64,000 nt of DNA from Afifella sp. IM 167 (GCF_020144925.1 NZ_NSLC01000004.1:62001-126000); one strand, 5' to 3'. Positions 34,673 through 43,788 are shown, counted from the stretch's first letter. Program-made: numbers and translations. The notes: generated from the letters alone by a model not told the origin.

Positions 34673-36232
34673 TCACTGCGGCTTCGCCACATCCTGCAGC
34701 ATCAGGAAGAAGGAGGGCTGCAGCTTGAAGTTCTCCACCGAGGCCGTCGTCACCGCGTTCTGCTTCCAGTTGGCGACGAAGACCCAGGGAGCGTCCTCCT
34801 TCACGATCTCCTGCATCTGCTTGTAGAGCCCGGCGCGCTCGTTCTGGTCGGTGGATGAACGCGCCTTCTCCAGCAGTTCGTCGACCTTCGGGTTGGAATA
34901 ATAGCCGGAGTTGAAGCCGCCGGAATCGGGCAGCGCCTCGGAACGCAGGGTCAGGAAGGGCAGCGTGTCCGGATCGTTGGTCATCCAGGCCATCTCGGCC
35001 ATGTCGGCCCTGCCTTCGAGGCCGGGGTTCACCTTGCCGAGGAAGGTGTTCCACTCATAGGTCTCGATGTTGACCTTCATGCCGACGGCTTCGAGGTCTG
35101 CCTGGATCGCCGTGCCCATGGCGACGGGATCGAGCATGCCGGAGCCGCCCTCGGTGACGTAGAAGGTCAGTGGCGAGCCATCGTATCCGGCATCCGCCAG
35201 GAGCTGCTTCGCCTTCTCCGGATCGTAGGGATAGGGCTCGAGGGATTCGTTGTAGGCCCAGGCGAAGGCCGGCGGCGTCGGCCCGGCGGCGACCTCGGCC
35301 GTGCCCTGCAGGATGTTGTCGACCAGCGCCTTCTTGTCGATGGCGTAATTGGCCGCCTGGCGGATCTCCTTCTTGGCGAAGGGACCTTCCTTGGTGTTGA
35401 GGATCAGGAACCACAGGTGCGGACCCGCCTGTTCGTAGACGGTGAAGGCGGCATCGTCGCGGAACTGCTTCAGGCTGTCGGGCGGCACCTCCACCATGAC
35501 GTCGAGGCCGCCGGAGAGCATCTCTGCGATGCGGGTATTGGCGTCCGTGATCGGGCGGTAGATCACCGCCTCCAGCGGGGGCGCGCCGTCCCAGTAATCG
35601 GGATTCTTCTCCACCACGACGCGGGAATTGGCCTCCCATTCGACGAACTTGAAGGCGCCGGTACCGACCGGATGGCGGCCGAAATCCTTGCCGTCCTTCT
35701 CCACCGCGGCCGGCGAGACGATGAGGCCCGTGGGATAGGCGAGGTTCGACAGGAAGGGCGCATAGGGCTCCTTCAGCTTGAACTCCACGGTGGTGGCGTC
35801 GATGGCGTTCACCTCCTCGACGGCCGAGAAGAAGAAGGCGAGCGGGAACGGGCCCGTATCGTGAAACGGATGATCCTCCTTCAGCATGCGGTCGAAGTTG
35901 AACTTCACCGCCTCGGCGTCGAAGGGCGTGCCGTCGTGGAAGGTGACGCCTTCGCGGAGCTTGAAGGTGTAGGTCTTGCCGTCGTCGGAGATCGTCCAGT
36001 CGGTCGCCAGCGAGGGCTCGACCTCCAGCGTGCCGTCCTTGTAGCGCACCAGCCCGTCATAGACGTTGACCAGGATGCGGAAGTCGTTGACCGCCGTCAC
36101 CGCATGGGGATCGAGCGATTTCGGCTCGGCGATCTGGCCGACGATGAGAACGTTCGGCGGCGTCTGCGCGAAGACGGGGGAAGCGAAAGCCAGTGCCAGG
36201 GAGGCGAAGGCGGCAGCCAGAAATTGTTTCAT
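34673..36232 (-). CDS. ABC transporter substrate-binding protein, family 5 (dipeptide type)
   Basis: A 519-residue periplasmic binding protein. The ATG at 36232 has GGAG 8 bases upstream, preferred over an ATG 12 bases earlier. Signal peptide 1-26 ends FASPVFA|QT. The mature protein shows the SBP_bac_5 motif KLREGVTFHDGTPFDAEAVKF at about 91-111, here in two parts. First gene of the operon binding protein - DppB - DppC/D fusion - DppF - FadR. The divergent amidohydrolase suggests ureido or N-acyl amino acid derivatives as ligands, by inference. Confidence 0.93.
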   Translation of the reverse strand: MKQFLAAAFASLALAFASPVFAQTPPNVLIVGQIAEPKSLDPHAVTAVNDFRILVNVYDGLVRYKDGTLEVEPSLATDWTISDDGKTYTFKLREGVTFHDGTPFDAEAVKFNFDRMLKEDHPFHDTGPFPLAFFFSAVEEVNAIDATTVEFKLKEPYAPFLSNLAYPTGLIVSPAAVEKDGKDFGRHPVGTGAFKFVEWEANSRVVVEKNPDYWDGAPPLEAVIYRPITDANTRIAEMLSGGLDVMVEVPPDSLKQFRDDAAFTVYEQAGPHLWFLILNTKEGPFAKKEIRQAANYAIDKKALVDNILQGTAEVAAGPTPPAFAWAYNESLEPYPYDPEKAKQLLADAGYDGSPLTFYVTEGGSGMLDPVAMGTAIQADLEAVGMKVNIETYEWNTFLGKVNPGLEGRADMAEMAWMTNDPDTLPFLTLRSEALPDSGGFNSGYYSNPKVDELLEKARSSTDQNERAGLYKQMQEIVKEDAPWVFVANWKQNAVTTASVENFKLQPSFFLMLQDVAKPQ

Positions 36233-36313
36233 GGCGATCTCCATCGGGTCCGGTGGCGGATAATTTCTCCTGAAAAATTACCCTTGCGCAAGCATTCATT
36301 ACGATAAATTTTT
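36233..36313. promoter_or_regulatory. Divergent promoter region with paired TTGYGCAA octamers
   Basis: An 81-base AT-rich gap between the divergent binding-protein and amidohydrolase genes. It holds the palindrome TTGCGCAA (36284-36291); a related TTGTGCAA (36312-36319) lies 28 bases on, overlapping the GTG start. These are candidate sites for the FadR-type regulator encoded at the end of the transporter operon. Assignment is tentative. Confidence 0.35.
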
Positions 36314-37606
36314 GTGCAACTGCCGCGGGGAGAGGCCCTGGCGGAGACGACGGGACGTCCATTGCCGCAAGAAACACCGCGCATCGACATCGAAAGGCTG
36401 AAGGCGCTGCTTGCCGGCGTGAACCGGTTCGGGCGCAACCTGGATACCGGGGGCTTCAACCGCGTCGGCTATTCGCCGGCCGACATGGCGGCGCGCGACT
36501 GGCTGAGGCACGAGATGGAAAAGGACGGGCTTTCGGCGCGGCGCGACGGCGCCGGAAACCTCTTCGCCCGCTTCGGCCCGGCCGAGGGTCCGGCCATCCT
36601 CGCCGGCTCGCATCTCGACACGGTGCCGGAAGGCGGTGCCTTCGACGGAGCGCTCGGCGTCTGCGCGGCGCTCGAATGCGTGCGGGCGATGAAGGATGCC
36701 GGCATCCGGCCCGAAACGGCGATCGAGGTGGTCGCCACTGCCGAGGAGGAGGGCCGCTTCGGCGGCATGCTCGGGTCCGAGGCCATCGTGGGCCACCTCA
36801 CGCGCGAGCGAATCGAGGCGGCGAAGGACGCCGACGGCGTGCCTCTCGTCGAGGCCATGCGCGAGGCGGGACTCGATGCCTTCGAGGCGCTTTCGGCCCT
36901 GCGCCCCAGCCGCGAGGTGAAGGCCTTTATCGAGCTCCATATCGAGCAGGGGCCGGTGCTGGAGCGGGCCGGCCGGCCGATCGGCATCGCCCATGGCGTG
37001 TCGGGCGTCCTCAACCGCCAGGTCACGCTGACGGGCACCGCGAACCATTCCGGCACGACGCCGATGGAGATGCGCGCCGACGCCTTTGCGGGCCTTGCCG
37101 AGATCGCCACGCTCATTGCGGCGGCGATCGGGGAAGAGGGCACGCCACAAAGCCGCATCACCATCGGCAAGGTCGACCTCCAGCCGAACGCAGCCCATAC
37201 GATCCCCGGAAAGGCCGTCTTCTCGCTCATCATCCGCGACACGTCCGACGAGGTGATGCGGGCGCTTCGGGCAGCGATGGAAGCCCGGATCGCGATGGTG
37301 GCGCGCAAGCACGGGCTCGGCGTGTCGGTCGAGGAGAAGAGCTGGATCGCGCCGGTCGGACTCGACCCGGCGCTGAATGCGATGCTGCACGAGGAGGCCC
37401 GAAAAATGGGGACTGCGGCGCTCGACATGCCGTCGGGCGCCGGCCACGACGCGCAGACGATGCAGGCGCTCTGCCCCGCGGCGCTCATCTTCGTGCCGAG
37501 TCGCGGCGGCATCAGCCACGCGCCGGAGGAATTTTCGGAATGGTCCGACATCGGGCGGGGGACGGAGCTGATGCTGCGCGCGCTGATGCGGCTTTCGAGC
37601 CGCTGA
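36314..37606 (+). CDS. M20-family N-carbamoyl-L-amino-acid hydrolase / ureido amidohydrolase
   Basis: A 430-residue cytoplasmic metal-dependent amidohydrolase of the HyuC/AllC group. GSHLDTVPEGGAFDGALGV (about 96-114) gives the first metal ligands and catalytic Asp; TAEEEGRFGG near 141 the glutamate pair; ELHIEQGPVLE near 210 the third ligand; TGTANHSGTTPM near 241 the dimer-domain substrate contacts; and the final HAPEEFS the last histidine. It cleaves N-carbamoyl groups from amino acids or the related allantoate/ureidoglycolate bonds. The GTG start at 36314 lacks a clear ribosome site; TTG 36362 is possible. Confidence 0.9.
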   Translation: MQLPRGEALAETTGRPLPQETPRIDIERLKALLAGVNRFGRNLDTGGFNRVGYSPADMAARDWLRHEMEKDGLSARRDGAGNLFARFGPAEGPAILAGSHLDTVPEGGAFDGALGVCAALECVRAMKDAGIRPETAIEVVATAEEEGRFGGMLGSEAIVGHLTRERIEAAKDADGVPLVEAMREAGLDAFEALSALRPSREVKAFIELHIEQGPVLERAGRPIGIAHGVSGVLNRQVTLTGTANHSGTTPMEMRADAFAGLAEIATLIAAAIGEEGTPQSRITIGKVDLQPNAAHTIPGKAVFSLIIRDTSDEVMRALRAAMEARIAMVARKHGLGVSVEEKSWIAPVGLDPALNAMLHEEARKMGTAALDMPSGAGHDAQTMQALCPAALIFVPSRGGISHAPEEFSEWSDIGRGTELMLRALMRLSSR

Positions 37607-37787
37607 CGGGGCCGGCCTGACGGCACCACGCCCAGGCCCTGACGCCAGAGGCATTGCTACCGGGAGCCCGCATCCCCGCCTCGCCCTGCATCGCGGCCAT
37701 CGGCTCCGTTGCCTTCGCGAAGCCGGCGCTGTTCGTCTATGATCGCGAATGCTGGGCGTATCCGATCGCCCTTCAGAAGGTGAGAAT

Positions 37788-38708
37788 GTGACGGAATCAG
37801 AATCGCCGCAGCGCAACCGGAAAGAGCAGGCGAAGGCGCCGACCAGCGCGCCCCGAAAGCCTGCAAAGAGCGGCAACAAGCGCACCACCGGCAAGGAACC
37901 GCCCTCCTCGGCAAAGAGCACGCTGAAGGCGCTTCAGATCCTGGAGGCGGTGGTCGCCGGGGGCCGTCCGGTCTCGGTCGCCGAACTGTCGAGCGGCCTC
38001 GCCTATTCCAAGCCCACCACCCATCGCATTGCGACCTTCCTGGAGGAGCAGGGCTATCTGGAGCGCGAATTCGGTAGCCGCCGCTTCATCGCGAGCCAGC
38101 GGCTGATCGAACTTGCGCTCAACGTCCTCATTGCCGCCGCGCAGCGCCCGACGCGGCGCAGCATTCTGAACTGGGTCGTCGAGCAGACCGGCGAGACCTG
38201 CAATATCGGCGTCATGCACAATGGCGAGCTCGTCTATATCGACCGGGTGGAATCGCACTGGCCGCTCGGTCTGCGCTTCGAGCCCGGCAGCCGCGTTCCG
38301 CTGCACTGCACGGCGATCGGCAAGCTCGTCCTCAGCCAACTTCCGGAGGAAGCGCTGACGAAGCTTCTCGGCACCCTGCGCCTCGCCCGCTACACGGACA
38401 ACACGGTGACGGATCAGGCCGAGTTGCGGCGACGGCTGGAGGAGATCAGCCGCGCCGGTTTCAGCATCGACAATCAGGAGTTCATGTCCGGCGTCGTCTG
38501 CGTCGCCGTGCCCATCTTCGATGCATCCGGCCGCGCCTGCGCCGGCCTGGCCATCTCCGCGCCGGAGGCGCGCATGAGCGCCGAGCGCGCCGAAGAGCAC
38601 GTTGCGGTGCTGCGGGCGGCCGCGGCCCAGATGCAGGAGACCATCCTCGCCTCACCGCCCGGGCGCAGCCCCGCCGAGGAGGCGGAGGAGCTGGTCAAGA
38701 CCGGCTGA
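37788..38708 (+). CDS. IclR-family transcriptional regulator
   Basis: A 306-residue regulator. GTG 37788 follows AAGGTGAG and is preferred over an upstream ATG at 37749 without a ribosome site. After a Lys/Pro-rich N-terminal tail, the winged helix is at residues about 45-105 (ALQILEAVVAGGRPVSVAEL, YSKPTTHRIATFLEEQGYL). The effector domain follows, with the usual PLHCTAIGKLVLS and GFSIDNQEFMSGVVCVAVPI segments. It sits beside the SDR, TAXI-TRAP and carboxylase genes and is the best candidate for their control. Confidence 0.92.
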   Translation: MTESESPQRNRKEQAKAPTSAPRKPAKSGNKRTTGKEPPSSAKSTLKALQILEAVVAGGRPVSVAELSSGLAYSKPTTHRIATFLEEQGYLEREFGSRRFIASQRLIELALNVLIAAAQRPTRRSILNWVVEQTGETCNIGVMHNGELVYIDRVESHWPLGLRFEPGSRVPLHCTAIGKLVLSQLPEEALTKLLGTLRLARYTDNTVTDQAELRRRLEEISRAGFSIDNQEFMSGVVCVAVPIFDASGRACAGLAISAPEARMSAERAEEHVAVLRAAAAQMQETILASPPGRSPAEEAEELVKTG

Positions 38709-38729
38709 GCGCGGGGCGCTTTCCGACCC

Positions 38730-39491
38730 TCAGACGAGCGTGCGGCCCCCATCGGCATAGATCGTCTGCCCGGTGATGAAGGCGCCGCCCGGCGAAAGCA
38801 GCAGCAGCGCCGGCGCGACGATATCGCCGGGGACACCGAGGCGCCCCATCGGGATGTGGGAGACCGCCTGGGCCAGAAACGCATCTTCTTCCAGGCGCGA
38901 GCGCACCAGCGGGCTCTCGGTCATGGCAGGACCGATGGCATTCACCCGGATGTGGCGCGGCGCCAGCTCGCGTGCCGTCACGCGCACCATATGCGACAGC
39001 GCCGCCTTGGAGCTGGCGTAGGCGGCATAGCCGGGGTTGGAGACCTGGGCCGAAACGGAAGAGAGGTGCAGGATCGACCCGCCCTCCCCCATCACGCCGG
39101 CGGCAGCGCGCGTCAGAACGAAGGCGCCGGTGAAGTTCGCCTCCATCGAAGCGCGTAGATCGGCGAGTGCGAGTTCCTCCATCGGCGCGGTGCGATAGAC
39201 CCCCGCGGCGTTCAGCAATCCGTCGAGACGCCCGCCGGCGGCGTGCACATGCCGCACGGCGGCCTCCACGCCCTCCTCGTCGCAATTGTCGAGCCCGAAA
39301 GCATCGATCACGCTTTCCTTCGGGAAGAGCGCGGCCAGCTCGTCGGCTGCGCTCGCGTGCAGATCGGCCAGAGCCACCCTTGCTCCGCGCTCGACGAGCG
39401 CGCGCGCGACGGCCGAGCCGAGCAGGCTCGCCGCCCCGGCGCAGAGGAAGACCCTGCCTTCGACATCAAAGAGCGGATCGCTCTCGGCCAT
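38730..39491 (-). CDS. SDR-family oxidoreductase
   Basis: A 253-residue short-chain dehydrogenase. ATG 39491 has AAGGGGAG upstream, so the longer frame to 39614 is not used. The cofactor motif is altered to CAGAASLLGSAVA (the usual TGxxxGIG becomes AGAASLLG), the NAAG motif is kept near 94, the catalytic SSVSAQ..YAAYASSKAA is near 144-160, and it ends with FITGQTIYADGG. The aspartate after strand 2 (LADLHA) suggests NAD. Divergent from the TAXI binding protein. A plausible role is oxidation of a hydroxy acid to the keto acid used by the carboxylase/BKACE genes. Confidence 0.88.
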   Translation of the reverse strand: MAESDPLFDVEGRVFLCAGAASLLGSAVARALVERGARVALADLHASAADELAALFPKESVIDAFGLDNCDEEGVEAAVRHVHAAGGRLDGLLNAAGVYRTAPMEELALADLRASMEANFTGAFVLTRAAAGVMGEGGSILHLSSVSAQVSNPGYAAYASSKAALSHMVRVTARELAPRHIRVNAIGPAMTESPLVRSRLEEDAFLAQAVSHIPMGRLGVPGDIVAPALLLLSPGGAFITGQTIYADGGRTLV

Positions 39492-39702
39492 GATCGGATT
39501 CTCCCCTTTCGATAAAGCACGACGTTTCTTCCCCGGGAGGGTGCGTTCCCGCCTCCCCCTCTCCGATGTGGATTTCATAATGTGGTACGAATCGTTCAAT
39601 AAATGAAGACGCACTGAAAGCGATCATGTAAGGTCGAGGCGACGAGCGGGGGCCAACTCCGCCGTCGAGCAACGAAAAAAGCGCGATTAAAGGAGGGAAC
39701 GC
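39492..39702. promoter_or_regulatory. Divergent promoter region between SDR and TAXI binding protein
   Basis: 211 bases without a gene. An AT-rich core (about 39568-39605) contains TTTCATAATGTGG and ACGAATCGTTC and probably holds both promoters and an IclR-type operator. A strong AAAGGAGG ribosome site precedes the binding-protein ATG. The exact -35/-10 elements cannot be fixed by eye. Confidence 0.45.
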
Positions 39703-40782
39703 ATGTCCTTACTCGAAAAGTTGGGAACGACAGCCGCTGCCGCACTGGTGGGCGCGCTCGCTTTGGCGGGTGTCCCCGCCCCGGCCCGGGCGGCGGATGC
39801 CGTGCCGGTGCTGCTGTGCCCCTTCGGCTGCGGGCCGATCGCGGGCGACACGATCCTGATGAACCAGCTCATCAAGGAGAACGCCCCGGTCATGCTGCTG
39901 CCGCAGGAAACCCCCGGCTACATGTATAATGTCCGCGAGATGGGACAGAACGAGGGGAAGTGGAAGACCTCCGTTTTCGCCACCGAGGACACCCTCATCC
40001 AGCTCGCCTATTCCGGCGGCTCGGAGGACATGAAAGAGTTCCTCCCCGAACCGGTGACGATCCCCTGGAAGCTGCTCTACGGCGAAGCCTGGTGGGGACA
40101 GGGCAAGTTTCTGGCGACCTTCGACTGCAGCCTGAAGTCGCTCGCCGACCTGAAGGGCAAGCGCATCTCGCTCGGCCTTCGCGGCCAGTCCGACTGGGGC
40201 GTCTTTTCCCGCCTGTTCCTGAAGACCATCGCGGGAATCACGCCCGACAACACCGATATCCGCCACATGACGCCCGCACAGCTGACGCAGCAGCTGATCG
40301 ACGGCGCCACCGACGCTGCGGTGACCCCGATCGGAGCCGAGCCCACGAAGACGACCTTCATCGTCCCCGGACCGGTGCGCCAGCTGGAGGCGACCGGCAA
40401 GAAGATCTGCTATCTCGGCGTCAGCCAGGCGGACGTCGACAAGGTCAACGCGGAGTTCCAGACGACCTTCGAATGGGTCGAGCTGCCGCCCAACACGCTT
40501 CCCGGCCAGGACCAGCCGCTCGGCATCGGCTTCGACAAGGCCTTCAAGGCGGCGCATGCCGACTTCCCCGAAGAGCTCGCCTACAAGCTGGTCAAGTCCG
40601 TCGGCGAAATCGGACCGAAGATGAAGGAGCTGCACGCGCTCTGGGGAATCTGGTCGCCGGAGCTGATGACCTGCGGCCTTTCGGAGGAGAACACCCATCC
40701 GGGCGCCATCCGGGCCTACAAGGAACTCGGCTGGTGGGATCTGCGCAACAAGTGCGATCCGATGACCTATCCGAAAACCTGA
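39703..40782 (+). CDS. TAXI-family TRAP transporter solute-binding protein (divergent)
   Basis: A 359-residue exported protein with signal peptide 1-30 (ends ARA|AD). The ligand domain resembles TAXI proteins: VMLLPQETPGYMYNVREM, LADLKGKRISLGLRGQSDWG, and MTPAQLTQQLIDGATDAAV. The usual GTGGTYYP loop is missing and is replaced by CPFGCGPIAGD, and the protein has extra cysteines, so it is a divergent branch. It delivers substrate to the fused TRAP permease encoded downstream; known TAXI ligands include glutamate/2-oxoglutarate-like acids, but the ligand here is unknown. Confidence 0.85.
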   Translation: MSLLEKLGTTAAAALVGALALAGVPAPARAADAVPVLLCPFGCGPIAGDTILMNQLIKENAPVMLLPQETPGYMYNVREMGQNEGKWKTSVFATEDTLIQLAYSGGSEDMKEFLPEPVTIPWKLLYGEAWWGQGKFLATFDCSLKSLADLKGKRISLGLRGQSDWGVFSRLFLKTIAGITPDNTDIRHMTPAQLTQQLIDGATDAAVTPIGAEPTKTTFIVPGPVRQLEATGKKICYLGVSQADVDKVNAEFQTTFEWVELPPNTLPGQDQPLGIGFDKAFKAAHADFPEELAYKLVKSVGEIGPKMKELHALWGIWSPELMTCGLSEENTHPGAIRAYKELGWWDLRNKCDPMTYPKT

Positions 40783-40807
40783 TCCGGCGAGGGTCTCGCC
40801 CGCTCAG

Positions 40808-40829
40808 GGGCCGGGGCATTCCCCGGCCC
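40808..40829 (+). repeat. Intercistronic hairpin after TAXI binding protein
   Basis: Perfect 9-bp arms (GGGCCGGGG / CCCCGGCCC) with a CATT loop, 26 bases after the binding-protein stop. It is followed 15 bases later by a terminator-like hairpin. Probably stabilises the binding-protein mRNA. Confidence 0.65.
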
Positions 40830-40843
40830 GCTTCCCGGCCTCC

Positions 40844-40864
40844 GGCGTGAGCGCACGCCTTTTT
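40844..40864 (+). terminator. Short rho-independent (attenuating) terminator
   Basis: Stem GGCGTG / CACGCC with an AGCG loop and five Ts. It lies between the binding-protein and permease genes of one TRAP operon, so it is probably partial, setting high binding-protein and low permease levels. Confidence 0.6.
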
Positions 40865-40987
40865 CGGGAGGAGCGGGCCTCGCCGACCTGACGAAGCGGG
40901 AGCGGCGGCGCGCCGCCGGGCCTTCGGGCTCCAGGAACATCCCGTTTCGAAGTGGTGGTCCGTCCCAGATTTTCCGGAAGAAACTCC

Positions 40988-42952
40988 ATGTCCCTGTCGT
41001 CCTGGAAGCGCCTCAGAGCCATCATTGACGTGCCCTTCATCGCCGCCGGCCTGCTGCTGACGGCCTATATCGCCTTTTCCGCCTTCGGCTACGTCAAGAA
41101 CTCCTCGGAGCATTATTCCAATTTCATTCTCGGCATCTGCCTGATGTCCGGCCTGCTTGCCCTCCGCAACCTGTGCGACGAGCAGATCGGCAACAAGAAC
41201 CTCGCCTCCGAGACCGGGGAGGACTTTCACATGCGGCCGTTCTTCTGGCCGCGCTTCGTCTTCGCCGCGCTGGCGCTCGTCGCCAGCGTGATCGCCATGG
41301 GCTATGTGCGCTTCAACGCCGTCCATCTGGAGACCTCCCAGCCCTTCTTCAGCGACACGGACATGGTGTTCGGCTGGCTGATGACCGCCTCCATCCTGGC
41401 GCTCACCTTCATCCACTGGGGGCCGCTGCTGACCGGCGTCATCTGCGTGGCGATCGCCTATTTCTTCTTCGGCTACCTGATCGAGAACCCGCTCTTCCTC
41501 ACGCCGCATTACGACGCCAAGTTCGTCATGAACTACATCGGGCTCGGCACGAACCAGGGCTTCTACTACCTCGCCCAGATCGCGGCCGATTCCATCTACT
41601 TCCTCATCATCTATGCCGCGATCCTGCTCGGCATCGGCATGCTCGACATGGTGCTGGAGGTCGGCAAGCTGACGGGCCGGCGGATCCCCGGAGGCGCGGC
41701 AGGCCCCGCCCTCATCGGATCGGGCATCGTCGCCTCCATCATGGGCCAGGCGGTCTCGAACGTCGTCCTGACGGGCCGCCTCACCATCCCGATGATGAAG
41801 AAATACGGCTATTCGCCCTCCATGGCCGGCGCCATCGAGGCGACCGCCTCCACGGCCGGGCAGATCATGCCGCCCATCCTCGGCCTCGCCGCCTTCATCA
41901 TCGCCTCCTTCCTGAACCGCCCGTATATCGACGTGGCGCTCTCGGCGATGATCCCGGGCCTTCTCTATCTGGTGGGCGTCGCCATCGCGATCATCGTCTA
42001 CGCCAAGCGCCACGACCTGCCGAAGCTGACGGAGAAGGTCGACAAGCAGATGATCTTGCGGCTGCTGCCGACGTTCCTCGTTTCGTTCGGCGCGGTCCTG
42101 TGGCTCCTGCTCGGCTATCGGTCGCCGGCGATTGCCGGAATGTGGGGCATCATCCTGGCGCTCGCCCTGTCGCTCCTGCAGGGCAAGTACCGGCCGAAGG
42201 CCCGCAAGCTCTACGAGGGGATCGAGGAGGGGCTTTATCTCGTCACCATCCTGTCGCTGCTCCTGATCGCCATCGGCCCGCTCGGCCAGGTGATGCTGAC
42301 CACCAATCTTTCCGGCCGTCTGGGCTCGGCGCTCGTCGCCTATCTGCCGGATTCGCAGCTTCTCCTGCTGCTGGGCGCCATGGTCGTGTCGCTGATCCTC
42401 GGCATGGGCCTGCCCACGCCGGTCGCCTACATCATCGTGGCGCTGGCGCTCGTGCCCTTCATGCAGCAGATCGGCGTTCCCAAACTGCAGGCGCATTTCT
42501 TCGTCTTCTACTTCGCCGTGTTTTCGACGCTGACACCACCCGTGGCGGTCAGCGTGCTGGCGGCGGCCAAGCTCGCCGATGCGCGTTTCCTGAAAACGGC
42601 CGCCGATTCCATGAAGATCGCCGCGACGACCTTCATCATCCCCTTCGCCTTCGTCTTCTCGCCCTCGCTGATGTCGTTCCCGAACCTCACCTGGGCGGTG
42701 GTTCCGGCGGTGGCGGAAGTGCTGGCGATCCAGGTTACCGTGTCGGTCGCCGCCTATGGCTACCTTCTGCGGGTGCTGGTGGCGTGGGAGCGGCTGGTGA
42801 TCGGGGTAGCCGCGATCTGCGGCTTCTTCGCCATGACCCTCGGCGACTATTACTGGCACGCCGGATTGATCGGGATCCTCGTCACGATGCTGGTCTGGCT
42901 GGCGATGACGCGCTCACGGCAGGTCGTGGCACCGGAGGGCGCGGCCGAATAG
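40988..42952 (+). CDS. TRAP transporter fused permease (DctQM, 4TM/12TM)
   Basis: A 654-residue inner-membrane protein with about 16 hydrophobic segments: an N-terminal four-helix DctQ-like part (residues to about 170) and a DctM-like part with the family stretches GIGMLDMVLEVGKLTGRRIPGG, GPALIGSGIVASIMGQAVSN and ATASTAGQIMPPILGLAAF, here cited in parts. Fused permeases are characteristic of TAXI-TRAP systems. The ATG at 40988 follows GGAAGAAA; the upstream in-frame start is rejected. Uptake is driven by a sodium or proton gradient. Confidence 0.93.
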   Translation: MSLSSWKRLRAIIDVPFIAAGLLLTAYIAFSAFGYVKNSSEHYSNFILGICLMSGLLALRNLCDEQIGNKNLASETGEDFHMRPFFWPRFVFAALALVASVIAMGYVRFNAVHLETSQPFFSDTDMVFGWLMTASILALTFIHWGPLLTGVICVAIAYFFFGYLIENPLFLTPHYDAKFVMNYIGLGTNQGFYYLAQIAADSIYFLIIYAAILLGIGMLDMVLEVGKLTGRRIPGGAAGPALIGSGIVASIMGQAVSNVVLTGRLTIPMMKKYGYSPSMAGAIEATASTAGQIMPPILGLAAFIIASFLNRPYIDVALSAMIPGLLYLVGVAIAIIVYAKRHDLPKLTEKVDKQMILRLLPTFLVSFGAVLWLLLGYRSPAIAGMWGIILALALSLLQGKYRPKARKLYEGIEEGLYLVTILSLLLIAIGPLGQVMLTTNLSGRLGSALVAYLPDSQLLLLLGAMVVSLILGMGLPTPVAYIIVALALVPFMQQIGVPKLQAHFFVFYFAVFSTLTPPVAVSVLAAAKLADARFLKTAADSMKIAATTFIIPFAFVFSPSLMSFPNLTWAVVPAVAEVLAIQVTVSVAAYGYLLRVLVAWERLVIGVAAICGFFAMTLGDYYWHAGLIGILVTMLVWLAMTRSRQVVAPEGAAE

Positions 42953-43071
42953 GCCGGGCTCACATCCGCCCAAGCACACAAAGGGCCGGCCGATCCGTCC
43001 GCCGGCTTCCTCCCCCGTCACAGGGGAGAGGCGATGGCATGATGCGTGAAGACGGAGACGTTCGGCAGAAT

Positions 43072-43581
43072 TCAGGCGCGCAGCCGGAAGAGGAGCTGGT
43101 CGAATTCCACCAGCGCGCCTTCCTCCGCCACGATAGCCTCGACGGTGCCGTCGGCCGGCGCCTCCACGGTGGTGAACAGCTTCATCACCTCGATCAGGCA
43201 GAGCGGATCGCCCTTCTTCACGGCCTTGCCCTCCTCCACGAAGGGCGGGGCGTCCGGCGACGGCCGGCGATAGAAGGTGCCGACCATCGGGGCCCGAACA
43301 TCGCTCATGCCCGGGCTCATGCCCGGCTCGCCAGACTGGCCGGCGGGGGCCGCCTGCGCGGCACTTCCGCCGGCTGCCGCCGAAGGCGCCGTGCGGCCGG
43401 CGTCGCCAGTTGGCGCTGCGGCCGCAGGGGCTGCCGGGGCGGCTGGAGAGGTCTCGATGCCGCCGCGGGCGCCGCGCCTGACGACCAGCTTCGCGCCCTC
43501 CAGCTCAAGGATCAGCTCCTCGCATTGCGAGGCGTCGATCAGCTTCAGAATCTCCGCAACGTCCTTAAAGGTGAGTGGCAC
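43072..43581 (-). CDS. Biotin carboxyl carrier protein (AccB-like)
   Basis: About 169 residues from GTG 43581 (preceded by GGAAGGGACGGGAAC); another GTG eight codons upstream is possible. An N-terminal AccB-like segment (FKDVAEILKLIDASQCEELI) is followed by an Ala/Pro-rich linker. The biotinyl domain (about 92-169) has the MVGTFYRRPSPDAPPFV start and the biotin-accepting lysine in CLIEVMKLF. It is divergent from the biotin carboxylase gene and shares its promoter region. It carries CO2 between the biotin carboxylase and the OadA-like transferase encoded on the other strand. Confidence 0.92.
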   Translation of the reverse strand: MPLTFKDVAEILKLIDASQCEELILELEGAKLVVRRGARGGIETSPAAPAAPAAAAPTGDAGRTAPSAAAGGSAAQAAPAGQSGEPGMSPGMSDVRAPMVGTFYRRPSPDAPPFVEEGKAVKKGDPLCLIEVMKLFTTVEAPADGTVEAIVAEEGALVEFDQLLFRLRA

Positions 43582-43788
43582 GTTCGTTCCCGTCCCTTCC
43601 ACATATGCGGCTTCAAGATACCGCTTGACCGCCGAAGCGCTGCTGGACACTATGCCGATCACATAAAATGAAATCAATCGTCTCGTATTGTGGAATATTT
43701 CGCAGACAGAGGCGGTGAGGGAGGGTTTGGCTTCGTCCCGCGCAGATCGCGCCCGGCCTCCCCAAGGAAGGAGCAGGCCGAGGGCGCC
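43582..43788. promoter_or_regulatory. Divergent promoter region between carrier protein and biotin carboxylase
   Basis: 207 bases with an AT-rich core at about 43660-43705 (ACATAAAATGAAATCAATCG and TATTGTGGAATATTTC), the likely site of back-to-back promoters and a regulator-binding site. The GGAATATTTC piece resembles half of IclR-type palindromes. A GAGGG ribosome site precedes the carboxylase ATG. Confidence 0.45.

Noticed and set aside
40592-42859. A 755-codon minus-strand open frame
   Set aside because: Antisense to the TRAP permease; His/Asp/Glu/Arg-rich low-complexity translation without motifs.
39571-43675. The octamer GATTTCAT shared by the promoter regions at 39571-39578 (plus) and 43668-43675 (minus)
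   Set aside because: One 8-base match between two regions of about 200 bases is expected by chance; no longer shared palindrome was seen, so it is not claimed as an IclR operator.
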